From Prauserella shujinwangii (GTDB lineage Bacteria > Actinomycetota > Actinomycetes > Mycobacteriales > Pseudonocardiaceae), in the NCBI RefSeq assembly GCF_003001955.1, contig NZ_PVNH01000008.1, forward strand, positions 310,001 to 374,000: 64,000 bases of DNA. Reading direction: 5' to 3'. Made by a program: the position numbers and the translations under genes. Under the pieces are notes generated by a model. The model had not been told where the DNA came from, searched no databases, and was given only the letters and a program-made list of their open reading frames with translations. Of this stretch, positions 42,145 through 50,534 are shown piece after piece. How positions within the stretch are numbered: position 1 is the stretch's first letter; the number at the start of each line of letters is the position of its first letter.

Positions 42145-43569
42145 ATGACCTCCCGCCCCCGGCAGCGTTCCGCAGCGCTGTCCACCACTCTCCTCGCCGC
42201 CGAGGCCGACCCGCGCCGCACGATCCTGCTCACGGGCGCGACGGTGGTCACCATGGACCCGGCGCTCGGCATTCTCCACGGCGCCGACGTCCTGATCCAG
42301 GGCGACCGCATCGCCGACGTCGGCCACCGCCTGCACGCCACGGACGCCGTCGTGGTCGACCTGACCGGATCCGTGGTGGCTCCGGGTTTCGTGGACACCC
42401 ACCGCCACGCCTGGCAGGCGCAGATGCGGCGGACCATTCCCGACGTCGACGACCTCGCCGGCTACCTGACGTCCACGCTCGCCCGGGTCGCACCGGCCTA
42501 TCGGCCGCACGACATGTACGTCGGCACCCGGCTGGCCGCGCTGACGGCGCTGGACTGCGGCATCACCACGATGCTCGACTTCTCGCACAACTCCCGTACC
42601 GGCGCGCACTCCGACGCCGCGGTCACCGCGCTGATCGACAGCGGAATCCGCGGGGTACACGCCGCTATGGGCCCTCACTTCGGCAGCTGGGACCGGCAGT
42701 GGCCAGCCGACCTCACCCGGCTGAAGAACACCTACTTCTCCGCCGGCGACCAGCTCGTCACGCTGCGGCTCGCCGCCCTCGCCACACCGGACATCGCCGG
42801 CCCACACCTCGCCTACGGTCCGGACCTCGCGCGCGTCGCGGCCGACCTCGACATCGGCGTCAGCCTCGACGTGATGTTCGGGCCCGCGGCCTCCGAAGCG
42901 ATCCTGCGCTGGCAGCGCGCGGGCCTGCTCGGACCGCACCTGGAATCCATCCACTCGACCGCCCTGTCGGCGGACGCGTGGTCGGCCCTGCGCGACGCCG
43001 GGGTGACCGTCTCGCTCGCACCCACCTCCGACACCCAGATCGGTCTCGAGGACGCCGTTCCACCGGTCGACGAAGCACTCTCCCACGGAATCCGGCCCGG
43101 ACTGTCCATCGACGTCGAGGTCGCTCTCGCTTCGGACATGTTCACCCAGATGCGCACCCTGCTCAGCGTCCAGCGCATGCGAGCCGTCCACTCTGCCTAC
43201 GGCACCGGGACCGCACCGGCGCGGATCACGACCAGCGACGTGCTCGACTTCGCGACTCTCTCCGGAGCCCGCACACTGGGACTCGACGCCGTCACCGGAT
43301 CCCTCACTCCCGGCAAGCAGGCGGATCTGATCGTCGTGGATGCCGAAGACCTCAACACCATGCCCTTACACGACCCGGTCGGGACCCTCGTGCTCGGTGC
43401 CGACCGCAGCAACATCACCGCCGTCTGGGTCGCCGGGCGGCTGCGCAAGTGGGACCGCCGGCTCGTCGGCGTCGACATCGCCGACCTCCGCGACCAGGTG
43501 CACGCGTCCGTCGAGTCGATCGCCGCGCGGCTGCCCGGCCCGGACCGGCAGGAGGCGATCGCCCGATGA
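42145..43569 (+). CDS. Amidohydrolase family protein lacking one metal-binding histidine
   Basis: A 474-residue metal-dependent hydrolase of the AtzA/cytosine deaminase-like group. It has the N-terminal beta domain (TILLTGATVVTMDP), the HxH pair H86/H88 in GFVDTHRHAWQ, H270 and D323, and the C-terminal PGKQADLIVVDAEDL. The fourth histidine, expected on strand 5 near residue 240, is absent (GVSLDVMF). A TTA leucine codon occurs at 43366-43368. AAGGAG precedes the ATG. It overlaps the next gene by four bases. The substrate is unknown. Confidence 0.86.
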   Translation: MTSRPRQRSAALSTTLLAAEADPRRTILLTGATVVTMDPALGILHGADVLIQGDRIADVGHRLHATDAVVVDLTGSVVAPGFVDTHRHAWQAQMRRTIPDVDDLAGYLTSTLARVAPAYRPHDMYVGTRLAALTALDCGITTMLDFSHNSRTGAHSDAAVTALIDSGIRGVHAAMGPHFGSWDRQWPADLTRLKNTYFSAGDQLVTLRLAALATPDIAGPHLAYGPDLARVAADLDIGVSLDVMFGPAASEAILRWQRAGLLGPHLESIHSTALSADAWSALRDAGVTVSLAPTSDTQIGLEDAVPPVDEALSHGIRPGLSIDVEVALASDMFTQMRTLLSVQRMRAVHSAYGTGTAPARITTSDVLDFATLSGARTLGLDAVTGSLTPGKQADLIVVDAEDLNTMPLHDPVGTLVLGADRSNITAVWVAGRLRKWDRRLVGVDIADLRDQVHASVESIAARLPGPDRQEAIAR

Positions 43570-44219
43570 CCTCGCGCTCCGGCCTGCTCGTCGTCCGCGA
43601 TGCGGTCGTGCACATCACCCCCTCGCGCAAGACCAGGGGCGACATCGTCGTGACGGACGGGACGGTGACACACGTCGGATCCAGCCGCCGGCCGGCGGCA
43701 CCGGACGCCGTGACCATCGAGGCGGCGGGCGCCTCCGCGGTTCCGCTGCTCGTCGACAGTGCCGTCCGGGCCCGCGCCCCGCACGAGCGCAACCGCGACG
43801 ACCTGGCACCCGGCAACCGCGCCGCCTTCGCCGTGATCCGAGGTTCCGTCCGGGAGGACCGCATCCGTCACATGCTCGTCGTCAGCCCCCGCGACCTGCT
43901 CGCCGTCGTCGTCGGCGAGCGGGTCGAAGCCCGGCACGGCACCCCGGCCCGGCCGCCCGCCGACCCCGGGTCCGCCTGGCGCGGCGCGTGGACCGACCGC
44001 GACCGGGGAATGACCCAGTACCTCACAGCCCGTGGCCGCTACTCCGAGACACGCGGGGGTCGCGCCGACGCGTACACCGGACGCTACTGGGTGCACGAGG
44101 ACCGGATCACCTACCTCGACGACCAGGGTTTCTGGGCCTTCGGTCAGCAGGTGGGCGGAATCCTGCACCACGCCGGGTACGTGCTGCACCGAACCGGTGG
44201 GCCCCCGCACCCGGGATGA
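43566..44219 (+). CDS. Atu4866-domain protein with amidohydrolase-like N-terminus
   Basis: A 217-residue protein. The C-terminal part (about 125-210) matches the Atu4866 domain: WTDRDRGMTQYLTARGRYSETRGGRADAYTGRYWVHEDRITYLDDQGFWAFGQQVGGILHHAGYVLHR. The N-terminal 60 residues (LLVVRDAVVHITPSRKTRGDIVVTDGTVTHVG) resemble the beta domain of amidohydrolases without the catalytic barrel. It is translationally coupled to the amidohydrolase by ATGA and probably works with it. The biochemical role of the Atu4866 domain is not known. Confidence 0.75.
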   Translation: MTSRSGLLVVRDAVVHITPSRKTRGDIVVTDGTVTHVGSSRRPAAPDAVTIEAAGASAVPLLVDSAVRARAPHERNRDDLAPGNRAAFAVIRGSVREDRIRHMLVVSPRDLLAVVVGERVEARHGTPARPPADPGSAWRGAWTDRDRGMTQYLTARGRYSETRGGRADAYTGRYWVHEDRITYLDDQGFWAFGQQVGGILHHAGYVLHRTGGPPHPG

Positions 44220-44328
44220 CCAGTCCCGGTACCGCCGCCGTCGGCGAGGTACACCACCATCGCGCGGGGGATGGACGACGAGTGCGCTCGGCATACCGCG
44301 CGGCCATCAGGATGCCATCGCGTCCCGG

Positions 44329-45744
44329 TCAGCGGCCCTTGCGGGGTTTCTTCTCCCGCACGCGGACGTTGATGCGCACGGGGCTGCCCTGGAAGCCGAA
44401 ACGCTCGCGGAACTTCCGCTCGATGAAACGGCGGTAGCCCGCCTCCAGGAACCCGGTCGTGAACAGCACCAGCGTCGGCGGGCGGATTCCCGCCTGCGTG
44501 GCGAAGAGCACCTTGGGCTGTTTGCCGCCGCGCACCGGCGGCGGCGTGGCCGCGATGAGCTCGGACAGCCAGCCGTTGAGCTGACCGGTCGGCACCCGCT
44601 GGTCCCACGACCGGAGCGCCGTCCGCAGCGCGGGCGCCAGCTTGCGCACGGACCGGCCGGTGAGGGCGGAGACGTTGACCCGCTCCGCCCACGGCACGCG
44701 CACCAGCCCGCGGTCGATCTCCTTCGCCAGCTGGTGCCGCCGGTCCTCGTCCACGAGGTCCCACTTGTTGAAGGCGAGCACCAGCGCCCGGCCGGCGTCG
44801 ACGACCATCGACACCACCCGGAGATCCTGTTCGGACAGTGGTTCGCTGGCGTCCAGCAGCACGATCGCCACCTCGGCGGCCTCGATCGCGGTGCGGGTGC
44901 GCAGCGCGGCGTAGTACTCGGCACCGCTGGCCGTCTGCACACGCTTGCGCAGGCCCGCGGTGTCCACGAACCGCCACGTCTCCCCGTCGAGTTCCACGAG
45001 CGAGTCGACCGGGTCCACGGTCGTGCCCGCGACCGAGTCAACCACGGCCCGCTCCTCGCCCGAGAGCTTGTTCAGCAGGCTCGACTTGCCCACGTTGGGC
45101 TTGCCGACCAGCGCGACGCGCCGGGGACCGGCCACTCGCTCGCCGTCCCTCGGCGCCTCGGGCAGCGCCGTGACGATCGCGTCGAGCAGGTCGCCGGAGC
45201 CGCGGCCGTGCAGCGCGCTCACCGGATAGGGCTCGCCGAGTCCCAGCGACCACAGCGACGCCGTCTCGGCGAACAGGCGCTCGTCGTCCACCTTGTTCGC
45301 CGCGAGCAGCACCGGGCGGTCGGACCTGCGGAGCACCCTCGCCACGGCCTCCTCGGTGGCCGTGGCGCCGACGGTGGCGTCCACCACGAGCAACACGGCG
45401 TCCGCTGTGGACATCGCCAGTTCCGCCTGCGCGGCCACGGCACCCTGCAGCCCGGTCGCGCCGGGTTCCCAGCCGCCGGTGTCCACGACGGTGAACCGCC
45501 TGCCGTTCCACAGCGCGTCGTACGCCACCCGGTCCCGGGTCACGCCCGGCACGTCCTGCACGACCGCCTCCCGGCGGCCCAGGATGCGGTTGACCAAAGT
45601 GGACTTACCGACGTTCGGCCTGCCGACGACGGCGAGCACCGGCTGCGCGAGCGCGGTCTCCTCGCCGGCGTCCGCGCCGCCCACCTGCTCGTCGAGCGTG
45701 GTGAACTCGGCCTCGTCGGACCACGTGCCATCAGCCTCGGTCAT
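44329..45744 (-). CDS. der: Ribosome biogenesis GTPase Der (EngA)
   Basis: Der is a double GTPase needed for 50S subunit assembly. The 471 residues contain two G domains, with [10 protein letters not shown] and DTGGWEPG in the first and [20 protein letters not shown] and NKWD in the second, and the C-terminal KH-like domain ending in a basic KKPRKGR tail. About 35 acidic N-terminal residues precede the first domain. It is downstream of plsC and cmk, overlapping plsC by four bases, as in mycobacteria. Confidence 0.96.
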   Translation of the reverse strand: MTEADGTWSDEAEFTTLDEQVGGADAGEETALAQPVLAVVGRPNVGKSTLVNRILGRREAVVQDVPGVTRDRVAYDALWNGRRFTVVDTGGWEPGATGLQGAVAAQAELAMSTADAVLLVVDATVGATATEEAVARVLRRSDRPVLLAANKVDDERLFAETASLWSLGLGEPYPVSALHGRGSGDLLDAIVTALPEAPRDGERVAGPRRVALVGKPNVGKSSLLNKLSGEERAVVDSVAGTTVDPVDSLVELDGETWRFVDTAGLRKRVQTASGAEYYAALRTRTAIEAAEVAIVLLDASEPLSEQDLRVVSMVVDAGRALVLAFNKWDLVDEDRRHQLAKEIDRGLVRVPWAERVNVSALTGRSVRKLAPALRTALRSWDQRVPTGQLNGWLSELIAATPPPVRGGKQPKVLFATQAGIRPPTLVLFTTGFLEAGYRRFIERKFRERFGFQGSPVRINVRVREKKPRKGR

Positions 45745-46388
45745 CGTCTCTCTCTTCTTCGCGTGTCAAGTCTCTCCACGAGGGCGGCGAGCGTGGCGCG
45801 GATGCGCTCGGTGCCCTCGGCCAGCCCCGCGCGTCCCCTCGGGACGTCCGGGGCGAACGGCTCGCCGACGAGCAGGTCCACCCGGGGCCGGAAGCGCCGC
45901 CGCGTCCCCGGAGGGCGCAGCGTGCCGCGGACCGCCACGGGCAGCACCACCGCGCCCGTGACCCGGACCAGCCAGGCCGCCCCCTGCTGCGCGCTCGCCA
46001 CGTCGCCCGCGCCCCGGGTGCCCTCGGGGAACACGGCCACCAGCCCGCCGTCCCGCAGCACGCGCACGGCGGTCGCCAGCGCCTCACGGTCCGGAGCGCC
46101 CCGGGTGACCCGGACCTGGCCGATCCGGTGCAGTGCCGGGCCCGCGGGTCCGGCGAACAACTCGCTCTTGACCAGGAACACCGAGCGGCGCGGCAGCATT
46201 CCGAAGATGAGCTGCGGTTCCACCAGCGAGCTGTGGTTGGCGACGAGCACCACCGGACCGGTGCGCGGCACCCGCTCCAGCCCGTCGACGCGGATCCGGA
46301 AGGCGGGGCGGTAGAGGCATCGCGCGATGAGCCTGGCGACGTCGTGCAGCCAGGGCACGGCACCGTCGGGCAGGCCCGTTCCGGTCAC
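45741..46388 (-). CDS. PlsC-like 1-acylglycerol-3-phosphate acyltransferase with HX4E site
   Basis: A 215-residue acyltransferase of the PlsC fold between cmk and der. The active-site motif is [11 protein letters not shown]: His52 is present but the expected Asp is Glu57 (HX4E rather than HX4D). Motif III is normal ([12 protein letters not shown]), and a P-x-x-x-P-V block ([13 protein letters not shown]) follows. The GTG start 46388 overlaps the cmk stop as GTGA. It may acylate lysophosphatidate, but another glycerolipid is possible. It is coupled to der. Confidence 0.88.
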   Translation of the reverse strand: MTGTGLPDGAVPWLHDVARLIARCLYRPAFRIRVDGLERVPRTGPVVLVANHSSLVEPQLIFGMLPRRSVFLVKSELFAGPAGPALHRIGQVRVTRGAPDREALATAVRVLRDGGLVAVFPEGTRGAGDVASAQQGAAWLVRVTGAVVLPVAVRGTLRPPGTRRRFRPRVDLLVGEPFAPDVPRGRAGLAEGTERIRATLAALVERLDTRRRERR

Positions 46389-47107
46389 TTCGGTGCCTCG
46401 ACCGCGCACCCCAGCAGCCCCCGCTGGCTGGCCAGCTCACTGAGGGCGACGATCACCTGGTCGATCTTCAGCTCGGAGGTGTCGAACACGACCGCGTCGT
46501 CGGCCGCGCGCAGCGGGGACGCCGCGCGGGTCGAGTCGAGCCGGTCGCGCCGCACGACCGACTCCCTGGCCTCGTCCGGCGAGGACTCCCGGCCCGCGGC
46601 CGTGTCCTGTGCGCTGCGGCGCGCGGCCCGGACCTCCTCCGAGGCGGTGAGGAACACCTTGAGCGGAGCGTCGGGAGCGACGGTGGTGCCGATGTCGCGG
46701 CCCTCCACCACGATCCCGCCCGTGCCCTCCAGCACCTGGGCGATGATGCTCCGCTGGCTCGCCACCAGCAGTGCGCGCACCTCGGGTACCGCGGACACCG
46801 CGGAGACGGCGCGGTTGACGGGCTCCGTGCGGATCTCCTCCCCCACGTCCTCGCCCGCGAGCAGGGCCCTCGGCAGCTCGGGGCTCGTGCCGACCCCGAT
46901 CTCCACCCGGCGGGCCAGCTCCGCGACCGCCGTCGCGTCGGCCGGGTCGACGCCCGCGCGCAGCACCGCCAGCGTCACGAGCCGGTACATGGCACCGGTG
47001 TCCAGGTAACCCGCGCCCAGCCGGGCGGCGAGCGTGCGCGCCACGGTGGTCTTCCCGGTTCCCGATGGGCCGTCCAGTGCGACCACGCCGTGTAGGGCTC
47101 CCGCCAC
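46385..47107 (-). CDS. cmk: (d)CMP kinase
   Basis: Phosphorylates CMP and dCMP to diphosphates for RNA, DNA and phospholipid synthesis. The 240-residue protein has the P-loop VVALDGPSGTGKTTVAR, LDTGAMYRLVT, the NMP-binding VEGRDIGTTVAPDAPLKVFLTAS and RRDRLDSTRAASPL. I start at GTG 47107, with AGGAGA upstream; the longer frame adds 15 residues outside the family. It begins the cmk-plsC-der run, all overlapping. Confidence 0.95.
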   Translation of the reverse strand: MAGALHGVVALDGPSGTGKTTVARTLAARLGAGYLDTGAMYRLVTLAVLRAGVDPADATAVAELARRVEIGVGTSPELPRALLAGEDVGEEIRTEPVNRAVSAVSAVPEVRALLVASQRSIIAQVLEGTGGIVVEGRDIGTTVAPDAPLKVFLTASEEVRAARRSAQDTAAGRESSPDEARESVVRRDRLDSTRAASPLRAADDAVVFDTSELKIDQVIVALSELASQRGLLGCAVEAPK

Positions 47108-47164
47108 GGACCGTTCTCCTCGTCCCGTCGTCCGACACCTGCGGGGCTCCATTCTGCCTGCCCA

Positions 47165-47527
47165 TCACCCGGGTGGATCAGTCGGCCGCCCACCCTCGTC
47201 GCGCAACCGCTCGGCCAGCTCGTCGGCGACCAGCACGGAGGGCAGGTAGTCGCCGGTCCGGTAGGCCGCGCGGCCGAACAGCTGGGCCAGCACGGGGGCG
47301 GTGATCACCTGGAACAGCCCGGCGAGCACGAGCGCGGGGATGTGCTCGGCGTCCGCCCGCAGCGCGGCACCGGCGAGCACGAGCAGCAGGCCGAGGGTCT
47401 GTGGTTTCGTGGCCGCCTGCAGGCGCGTGGGCACGTCGGGGAACCGCAGCAGGCCCAGCGCGCCCAGCAGCGAGAAGCCCGCCCCGGACAGCAGCAGCAC
47501 GGCGGTGACGACGTCCCGGACGATCAC
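47165..47527 (-). CDS. mnhG: Na+/H+ antiporter subunit MnhG (MrpG)
   Basis: Smallest-end subunit of the Mrp antiporter complex, 120 residues with three helices: VVTAVLLLSGAGFSLLGALGLLRFPDVPTRLQAATKPQTLGLLLVLAG is the family core. The GTG at 47527 overlaps the mnhF stop. It is the last gene of the seven-gene operon. The acidic C-terminus is usual. Confidence 0.93.
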   Translation of the reverse strand: MIVRDVVTAVLLLSGAGFSLLGALGLLRFPDVPTRLQAATKPQTLGLLLVLAGAALRADAEHIPALVLAGLFQVITAPVLAQLFGRAAYRTGDYLPSVLVADELAERLRDEGGRPTDPPG

Positions 47528-47790
47528 CGGTGCCCCTCCCAGCGCTCGACGAGCCGGATGGCGCTGATCGAGCCGATGAAGCTGAGCAGCGCGACCGAGA
47601 GCAGCACCGCGACGACGAGCCCGCGGCCGGTCACCGCGATGCTCGCCGCCGCCCCGGCGACGATGAGCACCAGCAGCACGTCCAGCGCGAGGACACGGTC
47701 CAGCGTGCGCGGGCCCCGGACGAGCCGGACCACGGTCAGCAACCCGGCCACCGACAGCATGCCGAACGTGGCGACGTAGACGGCGGTCAC
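47524..47790 (-). CDS. mnhF: Na+/H+ antiporter subunit MnhF (MrpF)
   Basis: An 88-residue, three-helix subunit: VYVATFGMLSVAGLLTVVRLVRGPRTLDRVLALDVLLVLIVAG followed by VAVLLSVALLSFIGSISAIRLVE. I start at GTG 47790, where family similarity begins. The same frame is open upstream through the tandem repeat at 47811-47986 to a GTG at 47976, which would add 62 residues of a ten-residue repeat; that extension is discussed as a finding. Confidence 0.9.
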   Translation of the reverse strand: MTAVYVATFGMLSVAGLLTVVRLVRGPRTLDRVLALDVLLVLIVAGAAASIAVTGRGLVVAVLLSVALLSFIGSISAIRLVERWEGHR

Positions 47791-47810
47791 GGCGGGCTCC
47801 CTCCCGTCCG

Positions 47811-47986
47811 GCGTACCCAATGTGGCGTTCGGTGCGTCCGGCGCACCCAATGTGGCGTTCGGTGCATCCCCCGCACCCAAAGCGGCACCCGGTGCATCCC
47901 CCGCACCCAAAGCGGCACCCGGTGCGTCCCACGCACCCAATGCGGCATTCGGTGCGTCCAACGCACCCAATGCCACATTGGGGAGC
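47811..47986. repeat. 30-bp tandem repeat, about six copies, between mnhE and mnhF
   Basis: Five full 30-base units (start 47811, 47841, 47871, 47901, 47931) and a truncated sixth share the frame GCACCCAA ... GGTGC(A/G)TCC. Each unit is partly self-complementary (GCACC with GGTGC; in unit 5 also AATGC with GCATT). The period is ten codons, so the mnhF frame stays open through all copies. The flanks, 20 bases to mnhF and 24 to mnhE, are unique. Confidence 0.93.
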
Positions 47987-48010
47987 TTGCCGCGATCGGT
48001 TCCGGACAGG

Positions 48011-48619
48011 TCACGGTTCCTCCTCGGGTGATTTCTCGGGTGAGACGGGACCCCGGCGGTGACAGCGGTCGGCGCGCCGCCCGGCGTCCCTCGCCTCGGC
48101 GGAGGGCGCGAGCGCCCGCACGGCCCGCACCTGCAGGTCGATCACCTGGTCGTGGGCGCGCGCGACCTGCTCGTCCGACCGCACGCCGAGGCAGTACACG
48201 TAGTACACGCCACCTCTGCGGTCGATGTGCAGGACGAACTTGTCCGGGGTCAGCGACACCAGGTTCGCCGCCGTCGCGACCACATGGTCCACATCGGACA
48301 GCACCGGCACCGCCACCACCGCGGCCCGCACGTCGCGCCCGTACTGGACCACCTCCCGGGAGTTCCGCACCGCGGAGACCACCAGGTCCAGCAGCACGAA
48401 ACCGGCGAGCCGCAGCAACCGCAGCGGGCGCAGCACCGGCACCCTGCGCGTGGGCATCGGGAACAGCAGCAGCACCCCGAGCGCGACCAGCGGCGCCGAC
48501 AGCAGCACGACGGGCCGGAGACCACCCCAGAGCAGCAGCCACACGATCACGAGCCAGCAGAACAGCGTCAGCGAGAAACGGCCGCCACCCGTTCCGGTCG
48601 ATCCGGTCGATCCGGTCAT
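48011..48619 (-). CDS. mnhE: Na+/H+ antiporter subunit MnhE (MrpE)
   Basis: A 202-residue subunit with N-terminal helices (FSLTLFCWLVIVWLLLWG and VVLLSAPLVALGVLLLFP) and the conserved soluble part VVAVPVLSDVDHVVATAANLVSLTPDKFVLHID. The tail after residue 165 is charged and probably disordered. The ATG overlaps the mnhD stop. About 220 bases, mostly the tandem repeat, separate it from the mnhF start, the only gap in this operon. Confidence 0.92.
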   Translation of the reverse strand: MTGSTGSTGTGGGRFSLTLFCWLVIVWLLLWGGLRPVVLLSAPLVALGVLLLFPMPTRRVPVLRPLRLLRLAGFVLLDLVVSAVRNSREVVQYGRDVRAAVVAVPVLSDVDHVVATAANLVSLTPDKFVLHIDRRGGVYYVYCLGVRSDEQVARAHDQVIDLQVRAVRALAPSAEARDAGRRADRCHRRGPVSPEKSPEEEP

Positions 48620-50154
48620 GGCGCCGCCCTCGCCTCGCCCAGCACCGCCGCCCGGTAGGGCCCCTGGTCGAGCAGGTCGTGCGCGGCGCGTTCGCTCACC
48701 CCCGACAGCGGCCCGGCGAGCGCCGCGAACACGAGCCCGGCCAGCACGAGGCCACCGGTCGCGGCGAGCATCGGCCGCGACGACTCGCCCGTGCCCACGG
48801 TGACGTCGTCGGTCGGATCCACGTCGGGCACGGCGGGCGCCGGCTCCCCCCAGAACGAGCCGACCCACACCTTGCTCAGCGCGAACAGGGTGAGGAAGCT
48901 CGTCGCCACCGCGGCCGCGGTCACCACGTAGGCGAGCGGCGTCGCCGCCTCCGCGCCCGCCCTGAGCAGCACCACCTTCGCGACGAACCCGGAGAACGGG
49001 GGGATCCCCGCGAGGTTCAGCGCGGGTATCGCGAACAGCACGGCGACGAGCGGATAGCTCCGTGCCAACCCGCGCATGTGCCGCAGCGACGGGGTGCCCG
49101 CGTGCCGGATGACGAGCCCGCCGACGAGGAACAGCGCGCCCTGCACCGCGATGTGGTGCACCACGTACAGGATGACGCCGCTGAGCCCGATCTCGGTGAA
49201 CAGCCCGAGCCCGAACACCATGTAGCCGATGTGGCTCACCAGCAGGAACGACAGCAACCGGTTGAGGTCGTTCTGCGCGATGGCGCCGAGCGCCCCGACC
49301 AGCATCGTCAGCAGGGCGACGACGAGCAGGAACGTGCCGCTGGTGGCGTCGCCGAACAGGAGGGTCTGCGTGCGGATCAGCGCGTACACCGCCACCTTGG
49401 TGAGCAGGGCGGCGAACACGGCGGTCACCGGCGCGGGCGCGGTGGGATAGCTGTCCGGCAGCCAGAAGTGCAGCGGCACCACCGCCGACTTGATCCCGAA
49501 GACCACGGCCATGAGCAGGGCGAGACCGGCCCGCGCGCCGTCCGGCAGGAGCGCGATCCGGCCCGCGAGATCGGCGAGGTTCACGGTGCCCGTGGCCGTG
49601 TACACGACCGCGACCATGGTGAGGAACAGCAGCGACGAGGTGAGGCTGACGATGACGTAGGTCATGCTCGGCCGCACCCGCTCGGCGTTGGTCCGGCGCG
49701 CGATCAGCACGTACGACGCCGACAGCATCACCTCGAACGCGACGAACAGGTTGAACAGGTCCCCGGTGAGGTAGGCCAGCGACACCCCGGCGGAGAGCAC
49801 GAGGTACATCGGGTGGAACGCGGTCGACGTGGACGCGCGCCCCTGGTCGGTGATCCGCTGGCCGATGGCGAACACCAGCACCGCGAGCATGACCGAGATC
49901 GACACCAGCAGCAGCAGCGCGGACAGCCGGTCGGCGACCAGCGTGATGCCGAACGGCGGCGCGTAGCCACCGAGCTGCAGCACCACCGGGCCGCTGCCGT
50001 CGGCCCGGGCCAGCAGCAGCGCCGCCACGACCACGATGCCGCTGAGCACCAGCAGGTTGAGCACCCGTTGCACGGTGGCGAAGTGCCCGACCGCCAGCGA
50101 GAACGCCGCCGCGAGCAGCGGCAGCAGAACGGGCAGCGGGACGAGCGCGCTCAC
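48616..50154 (-). CDS. mnhD: Na+/H+ antiporter subunit MnhD (MrpD)
   Basis: A 512-residue, about 14-helix protein related to proton-pumping subunits of complex I. Conserved parts are NLFVAFEVMLSASYVLIA (Glu in helix 5), GIKSAVVPLHFWLPDSYPTAPAPVTAVFAALLTKVAVYALIR (Lys and His of the proton path) and LVSHIGYMVFGLGL. The GTG start 50154 overlaps the mnhC stop. It is one of the two large ion-translocating subunits. Confidence 0.95.
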   Translation of the reverse strand: MSALVPLPVLLPLLAAAFSLAVGHFATVQRVLNLLVLSGIVVVAALLLARADGSGPVVLQLGGYAPPFGITLVADRLSALLLLVSISVMLAVLVFAIGQRITDQGRASTSTAFHPMYLVLSAGVSLAYLTGDLFNLFVAFEVMLSASYVLIARRTNAERVRPSMTYVIVSLTSSLLFLTMVAVVYTATGTVNLADLAGRIALLPDGARAGLALLMAVVFGIKSAVVPLHFWLPDSYPTAPAPVTAVFAALLTKVAVYALIRTQTLLFGDATSGTFLLVVALLTMLVGALGAIAQNDLNRLLSFLLVSHIGYMVFGLGLFTEIGLSGVILYVVHHIAVQGALFLVGGLVIRHAGTPSLRHMRGLARSYPLVAVLFAIPALNLAGIPPFSGFVAKVVLLRAGAEAATPLAYVVTAAAVATSFLTLFALSKVWVGSFWGEPAPAVPDVDPTDDVTVGTGESSRPMLAATGGLVLAGLVFAALAGPLSGVSERAAHDLLDQGPYRAAVLGEARAAP

Positions 50155-50534
50155 CCCGCCTCCTCCCGCTCCGCGGCGATCTCCGCACGCCGCACCCTGC
50201 GGTCCTCGAGGTCGTCCTGCACCTCGTCGTGGCCCAGCAGCACCCACGCGCGGTAGGCCAGCGCGAGCAGGAACGTGGTCAGGCCGAAGGTGATCACGAT
50301 CGCGGTCAGCGCGAGCGCCTGGGGCAGCGGGTCCGCCATGTCCTCCTGGGGCACGACGCCGACGAACGGCGGAGCCCCCGGCGGCCCGCCCGCCGCCTGC
50401 AGGAACAGGTTGGCGGCGTGCCCGACGACGAGGAACCCGAGGATCACCTGCATCAGCGAACGCTGCATGAGCAGGTAGAACCCCGTCGCGTAGAGCACGC
50501 CCAGCAGGACGGTGGTGACGAGATCGATGCTCAC
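50151..50534 (-). CDS. mnhC: Na+/H+ antiporter subunit MnhC (MrpC)
   Basis: A 127-residue, three-helix subunit related to NuoK: LLGVLYATGFYLLMQRSLMQVILGFLVVGHAANLFL and DPLPQALALTAIVITFGLTTFLLALAYR. The C-terminal 20 residues are highly charged. The GTG start overlaps the mnhB stop as GTGA, and its own stop overlaps mnhD. Confidence 0.94.
   Translation of the reverse strand: MSIDLVTTVLLGVLYATGFYLLMQRSLMQVILGFLVVGHAANLFLQAAGGPPGAPPFVGVVPQEDMADPLPQALALTAIVITFGLTTFLLALAYRAWVLLGHDEVQDDLEDRRVRRAEIAAEREEAG

Noticed and set aside
47811-47986. CRISPR array
   Set aside because: The 30-base units abut each other with no spacers and no cas genes are near. It is a plain tandem repeat.
47530-50256. Very long plus-strand reading frame opposite the mnh operon (about 900 codons)
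   Set aside because: It is the antisense shadow of mnhA-G in high-G+C DNA; its translation is low-complexity His/Arg/Glu/Gln-rich and has no domain.
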